64,000 nt of DNA from Porphyra umbilicalis (GCA_002049455.2 KV919077.1:1-64000), one strand, 5' to 3'; counted from the first letter of the stretch, positions 41,971-53,276 are shown. Notes: generated by a model from the sequence alone, not told the origin. Numbers and translations: made by a program.

Positions 41971-43707
41971 ATGGCGGCACCTGCCCCACCACCGCCGCCG
42001 CCACCGCCACCCCCGGGGCCCGGCCGCTCTCCCTGTCCCCCCTCGGAGCCCGTGGAGCTGTGGTGGTCGGGTCCCGACCAGAAGGGCGTGTACACGTGCC
42101 ATCGGTGCTCCATGGACGTTTCTGGCAACAAGAACTGGGAGCAGCACCTGGCCGGCCGGCCGCACCTCAAGCGTTGCGCTGTGCTTGCTGGGGGACCTCC
42201 GCCTGCCGCTAGCGGCGCCGACGGCCGCTGGGTCTGCCCGCTGTGCAACACTAAGTGCGGCACGCCGCTCATGCTGCTGTCGCACGTCGAGGGCTCCACC
42301 CATATGAAGAATCTAGGGCACCACTTCCAGCGGCGGCAGTTCGACGCCATTGACCAAGTGGCACCGCGGCTGCGTGCCGCTCGTGTAGTGGCGCACGAGC
42401 AGCGCCAGGACGTCAGTCGTTTTGCAGCGGCCATTGAAGGAGCGGTGCAGGCGGGTCGGCGTCCCGGAGAGCCCGACGAGGAGCTCCAAGCCCGACTGGC
42501 GCGCCGTACGACTGGTGGCGGCTCGACCAACGGGGGCCGTGCCGCGGTCGGCAGCGGCCGCGGGCCGTCCGGTGAAGCTGGGCATAGTCGAGGCAACCGG
42601 AGCTGGGGTGGCCACCTGCAGACCGGGCGCCGCCTTTCAACAGGCGCCTGCGGGAGGCCGGGCGGTGCGGCCCACCCTCGTGGCGGCAGCAGGTGGTGCG
42701 ACGACGACGGCAAAGCCCGTAGCGGCTACGGAGGCGACGGTGGTGGGCCGTCCGGCGGTGGCGGTCACGGGCGAGGCGGCGGGGAGGACGACTGCCACGC
42801 CGGCAGTGGTTACGGCGGCGGCGGTGGCGGGCCGTCCAGCGGTGCTCGTCATGCGGGAGGCAGCTGGCAGGACGATGCGACTTCTCCTAGTGCCTACGGC
42901 GGCGGTGGTGGCGGACCGTCCGGTGGTTCTCCGCGTCCACGTGGAGGAAGCAGGTGGGACGAAGAAGAGCACCGACCGAGCGCCTACGGCAGAAGCGGTG
43001 GCGCACCGGCTGATCGCGTTGTTGACGGACGTGGCGGCAGCAATTGGGAAGACGCGGGGCGCCACCCCGCAAGTGGCTACGGCGGTGGCAGTGGGGGGCC
43101 GTCGCGTGGTTCTTACCACGGCAGCGTCGGCAACAGCTGGAACGACGCTGTGAGGGCCGCAGATGGCTACGGCGGGAGCGGTGGCGGGCCGTCACGTGGT
43201 ACTCAAGGTGGACGTGGCGGCGTCACCCGGGAGGACAATGGCGGGCCGTCAGCAGCTGCAGTGCCGGCCAGCAGCCGCGGCTACCGTGTCACGAACGCGT
43301 CACCGGCTGACCGCGCCGGTGGTCGTGATGGCGGCGGCAGCTCCGCCGCGGGCGTTCGTCGACGGAATGAATTTTCCGGCGAGGAAGACCGGGCGTCCTC
43401 TGTCAAACGGATGTGGGTGCACGTGGGCACTGCCTGTGCAGTCCCGAGTGGTACTACAGCGGTGCCGCCCACGGCGCGCGTTTGGTTTGAGTGCGCCCAC
43501 TGCCGCAGTTTGTGGGGTTCCTCCTCGGCTTTTGAGCGGCATGCGGTGGTGTGCGCGGCCAGCACGCCGGCTGGTGAAGACGAGGAGGGGCAGAGCGAGG
43601 GGGGAGGCGCGCCTGGTGGTAGGGAGCCGGCTCGAGATGGGAACGGTGAGGGGTGGGAGGGTCGACGTGACGCAGGGAAGGGGAAGCGGCCAGCCCGCTC
43701 CCGTTGA
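41971..43707 (+). CDS. U1/matrin-type zinc-finger protein with Gly-rich repeats
   Basis: 578 residues; the start ATG sits in GTCGCCATGG. A poly-Pro leader precedes two fingers of the long-spacer, double-stranded-RNA type: CHRCSMDVSGNKNWEQHL with H-x5-H (about 43-66) and CPLCNTKCGTPLMLLSHV with H-x5-H (about 89-111). The middle (about 190-420) is a run of about nine degenerate repeats of roughly 25-35 residues, SGYGGGGGGPSxG followed by SW and an acidic DD or ED. Near the end is a third, C2HC-type finger, FECAHCRSLWGSSSAFERH (about 505), and a basic tail. It is probably a nuclear RNA-binding protein able to self-associate through the Gly/Tyr repeats. No intron is needed. Confidence 0.8.
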   Translation: MAAPAPPPPPPPPPPGPGRSPCPPSEPVELWWSGPDQKGVYTCHRCSMDVSGNKNWEQHLAGRPHLKRCAVLAGGPPPAASGADGRWVCPLCNTKCGTPLMLLSHVEGSTHMKNLGHHFQRRQFDAIDQVAPRLRAARVVAHEQRQDVSRFAAAIEGAVQAGRRPGEPDEELQARLARRTTGGGSTNGGRAAVGSGRGPSGEAGHSRGNRSWGGHLQTGRRLSTGACGRPGGAAHPRGGSRWCDDDGKARSGYGGDGGGPSGGGGHGRGGGEDDCHAGSGYGGGGGGPSSGARHAGGSWQDDATSPSAYGGGGGGPSGGSPRPRGGSRWDEEEHRPSAYGRSGGAPADRVVDGRGGSNWEDAGRHPASGYGGGSGGPSRGSYHGSVGNSWNDAVRAADGYGGSGGGPSRGTQGGRGGVTREDNGGPSAAAVPASSRGYRVTNASPADRAGGRDGGGSSAAGVRRRNEFSGEEDRASSVKRMWVHVGTACAVPSGTTAVPPTARVWFECAHCRSLWGSSSAFERHAVVCAASTPAGEDEEGQSEGGGAPGGREPARDGNGEGWEGRRDAGKGKRPARSR

Positions 43708-43872
43708 CTTCTTGCTGTGGCCGGCGCATGTGTCCGTTGCTTGTCTGGCGCTGTTGACGATGGGCTTCGCAGTTACTCCTGGTTGTTTCTAGCTGTTTCT
43801 TTTGTGCTCGGGGTCTTTTCTTTTGTTTGTGCGTCGTGTTGTTCTCCACGGCTGGCGCTCCCGTGTTCGTCC

Positions 43873-44945
43873 ACATGTATCCGCTGCTTCATGCGCGGCT
43901 GCAGGTGCTCCTGCTCGGGCACCGGTTGCTCGTGCTGGGGCACCGGTTGTTCGTGCTCGGGCACCGGCTGCGGGTGCTTCTCTGCCTTTGTTTGGGGTGG
44001 TTTTTGCGGCTGTCGCTGCCGTGCTCGTGCTCGCGTATCTGCTGCTTCATGGGCGGTTGCACGTGCTCGTGCTCGGGCACCGGCTGCGGGTGTTTCTCTG
44101 CCTTTGTTTGCGGTGGTTTTTGCGGCTGTTGCTGCCGTGCTCGTGCTCGTGTATCTGCTGCTTCATGGGCAGTTGCACGTGCTCGTGCTCGGGCACCGGC
44201 TGCCGGTGCTTCTCTGCCTTTGTTTGGGGTGGTTTTTGCGGCTGTTGCTGCCGTGCTCGTGCTCGTGTATCTGCTGCTTCATGGGCGGTTGCACGTGCTC
44301 GTGCTCGGGCACCGGCTGCGGGTGCTTCTCTGCCTTTGTTTGGGGTGGTTTTTGCGGCTGGTGCTGCCGTGCTCGTGCTCGTGCATCCGCTGCTTCATGG
44401 GCTGTTGCACGTGCTCGTGCTCGGGCACCGGCTGCGGGTGTTTCTCTGCCTTTGTTTGCGGTGGTTTTTGCGGCTGTTGCTGCCGTGCTCGTGCTCGTGC
44501 ATCCGCTGCTTCATGGGCGGTTGCACGTGCTCGTGCTCGGGCACCGGCTGCGGGTGTTTCTCTGCCTTTGTTTGGAGTGGTTTTTGCGGCTGTTGCTGCC
44601 GTGCTCGTGCTCGTGCATCCGCTGCTTCATGGGCGGTTGCACGTGCTCGTGCTCGGGCACCGGCTGCGGGTGTTTCTCTGCCTTTGTTTGGGCTGGTTTT
44701 TGCGGCTGTTGCTGCCGTGCTCGTGCTCGTGCATCCGCTGCTTCATGGGCGGTTGCACGTGCTCGTGCTCGGGCACCGGCTGCGGGTGTTTCTCTGCCTT
44801 TGTTTGGGGTGGTTTTTGCGGCTGTTGCTGCCGTGCTCGTGCTCGTGCATCCGCTGCTTCATGGGCGGTTGCACGTGCTCGTGCTCGGGCACCGGCCGCC
44901 TGTGTTCCTCCGCAATCTTATGGTCAGATTTTGCGGCTGGTGCTT
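43873..44945 (+). repeat. 116-bp minisatellite, about nine copies
   Basis: The anchor GCACCGGCTG recurs at 43961, 44077, 44193, 44309, 44425, 44541, 44657 and 44773, with a variant at 44889: a period of exactly 116 bp. Copies differ by a few bases. The unit has no stop in any plus-strand frame, so three overlapping frames of 390-510 codons run through it. As 116 is not a multiple of three, each frame cycles through all three phases, which argues against selection on a protein. Confidence 0.95.
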
Positions 44946-45540
44946 CCGTGCTCGTGCTGCTGTACCGAATGCTTCTGGCGCGGCTGAAGGTGCTGTGACA
45001 CGGGCTTCTTGTGTTGTTCCTTGTGCAGCGGTGTTCCCGTACTCGCATCCGTTGCTTCTGGCCGTCTTCCACCAGGCGACGTCACGACGAACCACAGCAA
45101 TGCGGTACCTACTTTGTTTCCCTTCTCAGCCGGATTTGTTTATGACTCGAAAGCGTGGACGTGGTGTTCTGAAGGCTCCAAAACAAAAAACGGTCAGGGC
45201 ATTGACCTCTCTGTCTCTCTTGGGTTTTTTCATGGAATTTGTCTCCCAGTGCGACGAGTAAATCGAGGGTAACAACGTCATGTAAGCCGAGTGTAAGTGT
45301 CTTCTGTGGGCGTGTGTGATTGGCTGGCTTCTTCTCCATGCGCTCGTTCGCAGTCGGGCCGTCCGGTAAGCAACTAATTGGACGTTGTCGGCTGGACTTC
45401 GTTCCTCAAATCACGCCAGGCGTGCGGTGGCATTGTCAGCACCCCCAGATAGTCCACTGGCTGCCTGCCGTGGACATCGGCGTGCATCGGTGTTGCCTTG
45501 CCGTGGCAGCCGGCTGGGGAGACCCCGCCTGACTGTCGTC
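44946..45540. other. spacer after the minisatellite
   Basis: No protein-like frame of its own; probably includes the leader of the gene at 45541. Confidence 0.5.
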
Positions 45541-47154
45541 ATGAGCCGTCACACATGCTCCCCGGCCCCGCCCCTGCTGCCATATGCCGCCCGGGCTTCC
45601 ACCCCCTTCCGTCGCTGCCACCACCGGGCGACGCCACCCACAGCAGCGCTACCAGCAGGTGTACCTGCTCTCCCCCTTGCTCTGACCGTTGTGCTCGCCG
45701 GCTGGCCGCGCAGCGTTGTTGGTCGCAGCGCGGCTCGCTCCAATTCGTGTGGGACGGCTCCTGTTCCAGTCTCTTCTGGAGACCCCCGCACGGCTTTCGT
45801 AGCCCTTGTTTCCGAGGCGCCTTCGCCATCTGGTGCTGACCAGACGCTGATCAGCTGTGTTGTCGCTGGTCCACATCAGCCGCTGTTCCTCGACGTGCGC
45901 CCCGGTGTTGCAGCCATGCTTGAGCAGTCCATTGTGCAAGACAACACCCCACTCGACATTGCCACGGCTGCAGGGCGTGGAGGACGACTGCTGATTCGTG
46001 TCGTGCCGCGCTCCTGCGACGGAGACGCCATAGCATCGGCTGCTGGGGACATCATCCTGCACGCGTCGGGGCACTGGGCAGCTGTGGGGGACGGGAACGG
46101 GCGCTTCTTGTCAGCCGACACTTGTGCTGGTGGTTGGCGTGTTCGCCTCGCATGGGTTGGTGGTACGTCGCCGCTGGACGACCTGCGGACGTACACCATA
46201 TTCTTGAGCATGCTGAACGCAGATGTTTCAGCAGCAATCGACGCTGCGGATGCGGCAGCAAAGGCCCCCGCCGCGGCTGAGCAGATGGCAGCGGACGCGG
46301 CTACAGTGCAAGAGCCAAGAATTAGTATCCGGGTGACGGCACCGACAACGCGTCGTCTGGGGCACGGTGCACATCCCGCTGTCCGTCCCGGCGCGCCTGG
46401 TACAACTGCGGCCGCGATGTGGCGGCAGTCGCGGCCACTGCGCATCGACTACATCACGCCCGAGACCTCCACTGGCTCCTTGAACGCCACATCCAGGAGC
46501 ACCCGCCGCGACGCAAGGTGTCCTCTTTACCATGTCCATTGCCGCACGTTTGCGGCTTTGGTCGTCCACTCGAACACGGATCACAGTGGCGTTGCGATTA
46601 CCTTTTCCCGTGCCCGAGCTGTACGGGCGACCTCATCGCCTGCCGTCGCAAGGTCCTCTGCAGCTGTTCGTCTCCCCGCTGTTGTGGAGGCCGACGTTGA
46701 CCACTACATCGCGCTCATCAAGTGGTTGCCGCGAGCTTCACATGTGGATGTGCGGCCGAGCACCGAGCGCGACGTCGGGAACGACTCGGACTCGTCAACT
46801 ATTGACGAGGTTCTTTGCGTCGGGCGGCGCTTTCCCGCGTACGCGCGGTGGGCTGGAGGTATGTTGGTGAACAGTGACGACGGTGGGAGAGGACTACTAT
46901 TTGGGCGGGTGGGTGGTGGATTGCGTGCTCTTCAGAGCATCGCTCACTCTTCCTTTCTTGACGTGGCAAGCGCAGGTTCCTGACTTTGTCATGTGCGGCT
47001 TTGACTGGTGCACCGACGTGCCGCCCGTCGCCGCTGGCTGGCATTTCGGCTGTCTTTGTTCTCTACTACAGTGCCATATGTTCCTGTTGAGGCCGCTGCG
47101 AGTGGTGCTGTCGAACGAGATGGCCTTCTGGACGACCTGTACGTTGGACTGTAG
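45541..47154 (+). CDS. two-exon gene of unknown family
   Basis: The start is an ATG reading MSRHTCSPAPP. Exon 1 is 45541-46858 and exon 2 47072-47154; the 213-bp intron has donor GAG|GTATGT and acceptor TCTCTACTACAG, and the join keeps the frame (WAG-V-PYVPVEAAAS). The product is about 466 residues. Protein-like stretches are PHQPLFLDVRPGVAAMLEQS, GDIILHASGHWAAVGDGNG, DDLRTYTIFLSMLNADVSAA and VVEADVDHYIALIKWLPRAS. The motif CPLYHVHCRTFAALVVHSNT with a following DH has C-x6-C and H-x4-H and could be a lone finger. The end reads ERDGLLDDLYVGL. I recognise no family. In exon 1 around 46420-46700 another frame is also fairly protein-like, so an unseen intron is possible. Confidence 0.55.
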
Positions 47155-47385
47155 GCCGCTCTACTGCCCTCCGAGGATGCGGGAGCGGCGGATGCCTGGG
47201 GACGTTCCGCATCTCTGCCACTGCAACGGCACGCTGGCCGCTGCAAGAGCGCATCTTGCCGCCAATGCTGTACTAACATCCCCGGTCCGTCGCGCTTGTT
47301 GTATTGTGGCCTGTTGTTTTGTGACCGCCTGCCCATTTGTGCTGTGCAACTGCATGCTGCCGACAGCAGTTCTTTGGCGCTGAAC

Positions 47386-48066
47386 ATGGAGCGACGACCA
47401 GTCTCCTCACTTGCGACTCCACTGGTGCCACATCCTATCGCTGCGGCGGCGTCCAGAAGCAGGCCAGATTTTCCCTCTGCCTGTGCCCCAGCCCGTGCGG
47501 GGGGCTTGCCGGCACGTGCGGCCGCAACCTGTGCACCGAGTCGCCGGACGAAGACCCCGCCTCGACGGCACTACTACCACACCAACAGCCTCAGGCGGAT
47601 GCGGCTGACGCATCTGCCTGCACCTGACTTGTCGGCCGACTCGGAGGACGACATGGACGAAAGCTGGTTGACTGCCATGGACGCTGCTCGCATGACTTCT
47701 CTACCACTGCCACCGGCGGACGTGCTGTTTATGGGCATGTGGACCGGATTTGTCGAAGCCGCACCACCTTGGGGCGACCGCGGGACTGCGGATTTGTTCA
47801 CCAACTTTGTTGCTGCTCGTGCCACAGCGCTGACACGTGCTGGCCTGCTGCCTCAATTGGTTGCTCATGTACGCATTTTGGTGCAGCAAGGGCTCGTCGA
47901 CGCCGGAACGGCGGCGCAAGCTGTTGGCGTCCTGACAGGTGCTCGAGCGACACAGTCGGGACTACATCCTGTGGAGGCCGTGACTGTTGCTGCTGCTGGC
48001 CTCACCGGCGCAGCGGCAGATGTTTCGATTGACCAGAGTGTTTGGGACGTGTTGCGGCAGCGATAG
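47386..48066 (+). CDS. small protein of unknown function
   Basis: 226 residues from an ATG in GAACATGG, 231 bp after the previous gene on the same strand. The N-terminal third is basic and Ala/Arg-rich, then an acidic patch LSADSEDDMDESW, then a probably all-helical part with LPPADVLFMGMWTGFVEA, DLFTNFVAARATALTRAGLL and DQSVWDVLRQR at the end. No family is recognised. An upstream open stretch (from 47296) starts with a different codon and looks unrelated. Confidence 0.5.
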   Translation: MERRPVSSLATPLVPHPIAAAASRSRPDFPSACAPARAGGLPARAAATCAPSRRTKTPPRRHYYHTNSLRRMRLTHLPAPDLSADSEDDMDESWLTAMDAARMTSLPLPPADVLFMGMWTGFVEAAPPWGDRGTADLFTNFVAARATALTRAGLLPQLVAHVRILVQQGLVDAGTAAQAVGVLTGARATQSGLHPVEAVTVAAAGLTGAAADVSIDQSVWDVLRQR

Positions 48067-48267
48067 GTCATGTCTCCGTCAAGCCTTGCCTGCCAGGGGG
48101 GGCAGTAGAAATGACGACCACTGATTTCTAGTGTGATTTTTTATGGCTATCCGACGGCTCGTAGATGGGACGCCTCTTGCATGGAGAATGGCAGGTACTG
48201 CACCCGCAGAGCACAACCAGCAACAGGCCGCGTTCAATGTCGCCTGAACACAGCGTCGTCACAGGAT

Positions 48268-49004
48268 TCATGGTGCGGAGCCGCCAGTGGACGTCTTTCT
48301 GGCGCAACCTGGTCGGGATGGCGCCACCGGGTTGCTGCTGCAGCGGAGGCGCTGCAGCGGCCGCCATACGACGTCCTTTAAACGACCTGCTCTGAACTGG
48401 CCCGCGTACTTGACGGCCACCACCCACGGGTAGACCCGCTTGTGGGCGACCCACGTGCGCACGCCCGCGTCGTCGCTCGCGTCGGCGGCGGCGCCCGCCC
48501 CCCACCGCTTGCGCCAGGGCCGCTCCGTCGCCGACGCTTCGCGGATGGCCACGGCGGCGGCGGCGACCGCCGCCACGGCGCGCAGCAGCGCCGCGAGGCG
48601 CGCCAACCTGCGGGGGCGGGGGGTGGGCTTGGCGCCCCCCCCTGCCCACCCTCACCCATCGGCCGCTGCCGGCGGCGCCGCCGTCGCGCGGAGGCCCGCC
48701 ACCAAATCCACCCCGGCCGCGACCGCGGCGGCGGCGTGAAGAGGGTGGGGAGGGTCGCCAGCCGCACCAGCCGCCGCGTCGTGCCGAGCGCCGCCTTGAG
48801 GGACGATGGGGGGGGGGGGGGGGACGCGCTGCTGCCGCCGCCGCCGGCGCGGCGGGCGGCCGCGGCAGCGGTCGACAGGCGCATCAGGGCGGTGACGTAG
48901 TGCGCGAGCCGCAGCAGCGCGTCGCGCGTCGGCGGGTCGCCAGCCATGGCGGGGAGGGAGAGGGGGCTGGTCGCGAGCACCGTGTCGTCCAGGGGCGCCG
49001 CCAT
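48268..49004 (-). CDS. peroxin-11-like peroxisomal membrane protein
   Basis: The start ATG is in GACCATGG (complement of 49002-49004). The N-terminus reads TRDALLRLAHYVTALMRLST and, after a Pro/Ser loop, SLKAALGTTRRLVRLATLPT, which follow the PEX11 pattern (R-D-K/A-L-x-R-x-x-x-Y, then L-x-T-x-R-x-L-x-R). Later parts are AAAAVAAGVDLVAGLRATAA, LARLAALLRAVAAVAAAAVA and WVAHKRVYPWVVAVKYAGQF. A 48-bp intron (48655-48608, GTGAGG to CCCCGCAG) joins ADG to LARLAALLR in frame. A one-base frame change between the two blocks, around 48730-48760 and away from long runs, is unexplained. PEX11 proteins divide and elongate peroxisomes. The C-terminal end is uncertain. Confidence 0.5.
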
Positions 49005-49716
49005 GGTCACAATGTCAGGCGGGCGGGGGTGGGGACAGCACCAGGGGGACGCGCGGGGGGAGGAGAGGCAAACGCGCCGGCACCCTCTGGCAGCTGTTGC
49101 CGCCCGCGCACAAGAGCAGCGGGGGGGAGAGGGTGGGTAATCGGCGGCAGGGAGAGACGGCGCGAGAGGCGCTTCAGAACCCGAGGTGGATGGCGCGTGT
49201 GGTTGGCGCGGGCTGCGTGGCCGCGCGTCCGACAACAGCGCGACGGCGACAGCGGCGCCGCAGCGCCAACTGGTGTGCGTGGCTACGCAACCCAGGCAAC
49301 GTGGCCTGAGGCACGTCCAACACCTGCACGATGCGCGAGCAGCGCGCCAATGCAGCAACAGACAAAAACTGGGTCAGCAGGAAGGTCAAAAGTCCTGACA
49401 CGGGCTGCCGTATCATTGGACCTGCACACGATCAGGTCAAAAATACAATATTTGAATGTGACAAGTACAGACATCAAGTACATGCGGAAGTGAGCAATAA
49501 ACACACACGGAGAAACGCGAGGTTTTCTGTGCCGATCGCAAATGTACCAGCGTTGCGGAATGGCTGAGAGACGCCGAGGAGATTGGCCCACACGACTGAG
49601 AAGAACAAGATGGGCGGCACAACGTAGATTCACCCACTTTCCTCTGTGAGCACCGGTGCTCATACTACTGGCAAAGAAATGATACAGCAGGACACAGGAA
49701 AGGAAAAAAATAAAAC
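49005..49716. other. spacer between two minus-strand genes
   Basis: No protein-like frame. It should contain the promoter of the PEX11-like gene and the 3' end of the E(z)-like gene. Confidence 0.5.
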
Positions 49717-52700
49717 TCATGCACGCCACCCGCTGACAGTGTACCCATAATGGAAAAATAGCTCCTCCCCTGGACGCAGCGCACTCGTAGCAAAAAATGC
49801 CACTCGAATGTCGCCGCAAACGCTTAGTAGCTTCACTTCCAAGTTCGGAGACGCAGCGCTGTGGTTGATGAACTTGGTGCGATTGCCACAGTACATGGCG
49901 TCTAGGACCACAGTCTTGGTCGTCCGGAAGACGAAGCTCACGTCGGCCGCGTCATACGTCCTTCCACGGATCCGCGCCTCCGTCAACGACAGCACCTCCC
50001 CGGTGTACTTGCCGACGAAAGCACCTTCCGCGACCTCCTCACCCGCAAAGACACCCAGCCCGTGCGCCGCAGACGGACCAAGCAGCAGTCTCGGTCGAAG
50101 CCCCACCTGCAGTTGCACGTTACGGCAGCGTAGGGTGCCCACAGAGGTGCCACCGCCTGACAGTCCAGACTGCACGAGACCGACGCCGTCCCGCGGAGCA
50201 GGTTCCACGGTGGCCGCACCGTGTAAACCACGTCCCGTTCGTCCACCGCCCCGCCGTCCACTCTGCAGGATGGTGCCGTCGACACCAGAGAGCGGGTGCC
50301 AGTGTGCCCCACAGGACAAACAAGCGTCCGGGTCACACTCTCGGTCCACCCTGAAGCAAGGGCAATCGTCGGTGCTGCAGCTCGCGGGGGGGCGACAAGT
50401 GCACCACGTGCGCTGCTGGCACAGGGAAGAACCAGCCGCCGTCTCGCTCCCTCCTGCAGCGCCCGAGAGCGCTGAGGTTGCGCGTCGCGGGCGCCCCGCC
50501 CCACGGGCAATCCAGCGTGTGCCCGAGCAGCCGCAATACTTCTCGCAGGGAAGCGCGTTTCGCACACAGCTGCAGCGGTCGTCCACACATGGTCCGCTGT
50601 GCATGCACGGCCGGTAGTCCGCAACCTTGTCGGGGGCCGCTGCATCCTCCAAGCTGCTCATGACCGCGTCGCCGGGTGATAAAACAACACCGACATGAGC
50701 AGATGTCCCGCTCTCTGCGGCAGGAGCCAGGGTACATCGAGGCGCCTTTTCCCCCTCCGCCTCTTCCGCGACGGCCCCTTCGACAGGGGCAGCTGCCGGC
50801 GGCCACCCAAACGAGTCGAGGTACAGCGCAACCCCGCGGCACGTCCTGTCTGGAACGAAGCACGCGAGACGGCACGTGTCATGTCTGCCGACCAGCTCCG
50901 CTGCCGCACGTAACAGTGCAACTTCTTCCGCCGTCCACTGGCTTTCCGCTGGCGCTCCAAGACCACACTGGAAAACGGAGGGATGAGCACGCACGTCGTG
51001 ACGACAATCGACACAAGTGCCGCCGGCAACCGAGAGCGCTTCGTGCTGCACACCGGCGCGACGGTTGCGTGCAGCAGCAGCACTTGACCCGCTGCTCGTA
51101 TCGTCACCGAGCGCCGCCGCGGCCGCGGCCGCTGCAGGTCCTGCACCGGGGATGAATAGACGACGGACGGTGCCCAGTACGTCGGGCGCGAGCAAACGCT
51201 CACCAGCTGCCACGTGAGTACGATCCGGTCGCGGTCGACCGGTAGGTGCCGTGGTGCACTCAACGGTGGGGCGTGAAGCTCCAGCCCTCGTCGAGCCCCA
51301 TGCGCTCGACAGGCATAGCGGAGGCAAAGCCGGCACAGCAGCCTGGAGAACGTGTCCCGGCCCAAGATAGAGCAGTCGAGCACTACAGCCCCATCAGCGG
51401 ACGTGGGTGTCTCTGCATGCGCCGCGGCACCCCCACCGGATGAAGTAGCACGAACACTTGACGGCGACGATCTAGATGCAGAGTTGGAGCCCACACGGGA
51501 CGTGCGCTCGTCGTCTGCTGGGTCGCAGGCACTCTGCAGATATTCTCTGACGGCCGCTGCATCACCGATACGAGACGCGGCGGGCGCAAGCTCCACAGCA
51601 GCTGACACCTTCTCTGCCACCAGCCACGCTCGACTGCGAGCAGGAAGTCCTGCTGCGGCGACGTCACGGCCCGCCTCTAGACCGGCAGCAAATGCAGCAG
51701 CCGGCACCGCTAGGCCATCCCAGGCCTCCTGCCATCCAGCCGGCGGAGAACGAGCTGCTGCACCAACGTCGCCTCCCACCATGATCGTTGCCAGGCGCTG
51801 CCCCCCCGTAAGCTCCTCCAGCGCAGCGGACCGTGCGGCAGCGGCACAACGACCGCGTCGAGCCGCGTCCACGTCACGCATGCGGCGCTGCACAAGCCCC
51901 AGTAGACGCCGCACCGCCGCCTCGCTCCGCTGCAGATTCATAGCTAGGGCCTGCACCACCGACGGTCCCGAACCAAACTCCTTGATGACGGCCCCCACCG
52001 CCCGCCGTTCCGCGGCGCGCCGGGTACGCGCGCCCATGGAGTAGTAGTCCTTGGGGCGGTTGTCGTCGTCCGACTCGGACGCGTCGCTGCCGTCGCTGTC
52101 CACCAGCTGCCACCCATTCTTTAGCACAATTGAGCGCGAGAGAGCACGCGGCACCGCAGCATCTCCCAAGTACGGCACAAAGCGCACGTCCTTGTGCGGC
52201 TCGACACGACGAAAGCAGCGACGCAACGGTGCATACGCCGTCATTGTCGGAGGAGGCGTGCACGCGCGCAGGGGGACAAAGGGAGGAGCTGCCGCATGAG
52301 CGGCAGCCCAAACCCGCCCTCTCGCCACAGTAGCCGGGAGAGATCCGGTCCCACCAGAAGCATCACCCGCACGAAGCACCTTGCGCGGTGGGCCACGGTC
52401 AAAACGCCGCCCTCGAAGCACACTGCCGTGACCGGCAGCAGCCGCACCTGCCGCGTCCTTCTGGCCGGTGGAGGCGCGCTGCACCGCCGTGCTCCGGCCT
52501 CGTACACTGCTGATGCGCCGACAGCTGCGGCGGCTGCCATGGTCACGACAGAAACTCCCACTCCCGCTGCTACTGCTGCCGCCGCCCTTCCGACCGTGGT
52601 CGAGACGCCAACTGGAGTCGCTCCCGCTTGTGGTGCCGACGTAACCGTCTTCTTCGCTGCTGCTGCTGCCCCTCCTGCCGTGTCCTCCGCCGTTGTCAAT

Positions 52701-53276
52701 CCCGCCGTCGTCGCTGCACCAGCTGTATTCGCTGCTCCCGTCGTCGAAGCCACCGTCCTCGTCGCTCCTGCCGGGCGTCCCGCCGCCCGCCCCTCCAGCG
52801 GAGCCAGCGTGCACAATACCAACGCCAACACCATCCCCGGCGCTGCGGCCTACACAACCGCTGCTACTGGCACCTACTCCCAAACCAACTCCACCGGCTC
52901 CACGTCCCCAGCCGCCGCCGATGTCCCCGCTCGCTCCGAGACGGATGACGGCACCAAGCGCTTCCACAGGTGGCAGTTCAACGCCACAGGTTCCAATTAA
53001 GGTCGAGGCCACATGCCGTTGCCGGTTCACAGCGGCTCGGTTGGCCACCACTGCAACATGCACAGCAGCACTCCGCCGCTGTTTCGCATCTTCCATTGCT
53101 CTGTGGAATACACGAGTGACTGTGGGTAGCAGCTGCGAGCCCTCCCCCATACACTCGCCAGCGTCGTCGCCAGCGTCGTCCCCCGAGTCCCCCGAGGAGC
53201 TGGCCGCCGCGAACCACTCCCGGACAAAGTCATCTTCAAGCCCCACCATCCCCCGCGCCCGCCTCGGGGGCGTCAT
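49717..53276 (-). CDS. E(z): E(z)/EZH-type histone H3K27 methyltransferase (PRC2 catalytic subunit)
   Basis: The start ATG at 53276 reads MTPPRRARGMVGLEDDFVRE. The first part is Gly/Ser-rich with DVRFVPYLGDAAVPRALSR and the region LGRDTFSRLLCRLCLRYACR, matching the cysteine-rich stretch before SANT2 in EZH. Then come a SANT-like helix (QWTAEEVALLRAAAELVGRH, near 50937), the CXC domain (50616-50302: CMHSGPC, CSCVRNALPCEKYCGCS, CTCRPPASCSTDDCPC) and a C-terminal SET domain (50103-49741) with HGLGVF, KYTGEV, GNRTKFINHS and GEELFFHYGY. This order is specific to E(z). In ELFFDY the Asp is His here. Two frames must join around 51180-51260; a short intron from TTGA|GTGCAC to GGCAG would fit the phase but is unproven. 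The product is about 1170 residues, longer than animal EZH because of low-complexity inserts. Confidence 0.85.

Noticed and set aside
43717-45261. Three overlapping ORFs of up to 514 codons
   Set aside because: They are the three phases of the 116-bp minisatellite; the period is not a multiple of three.
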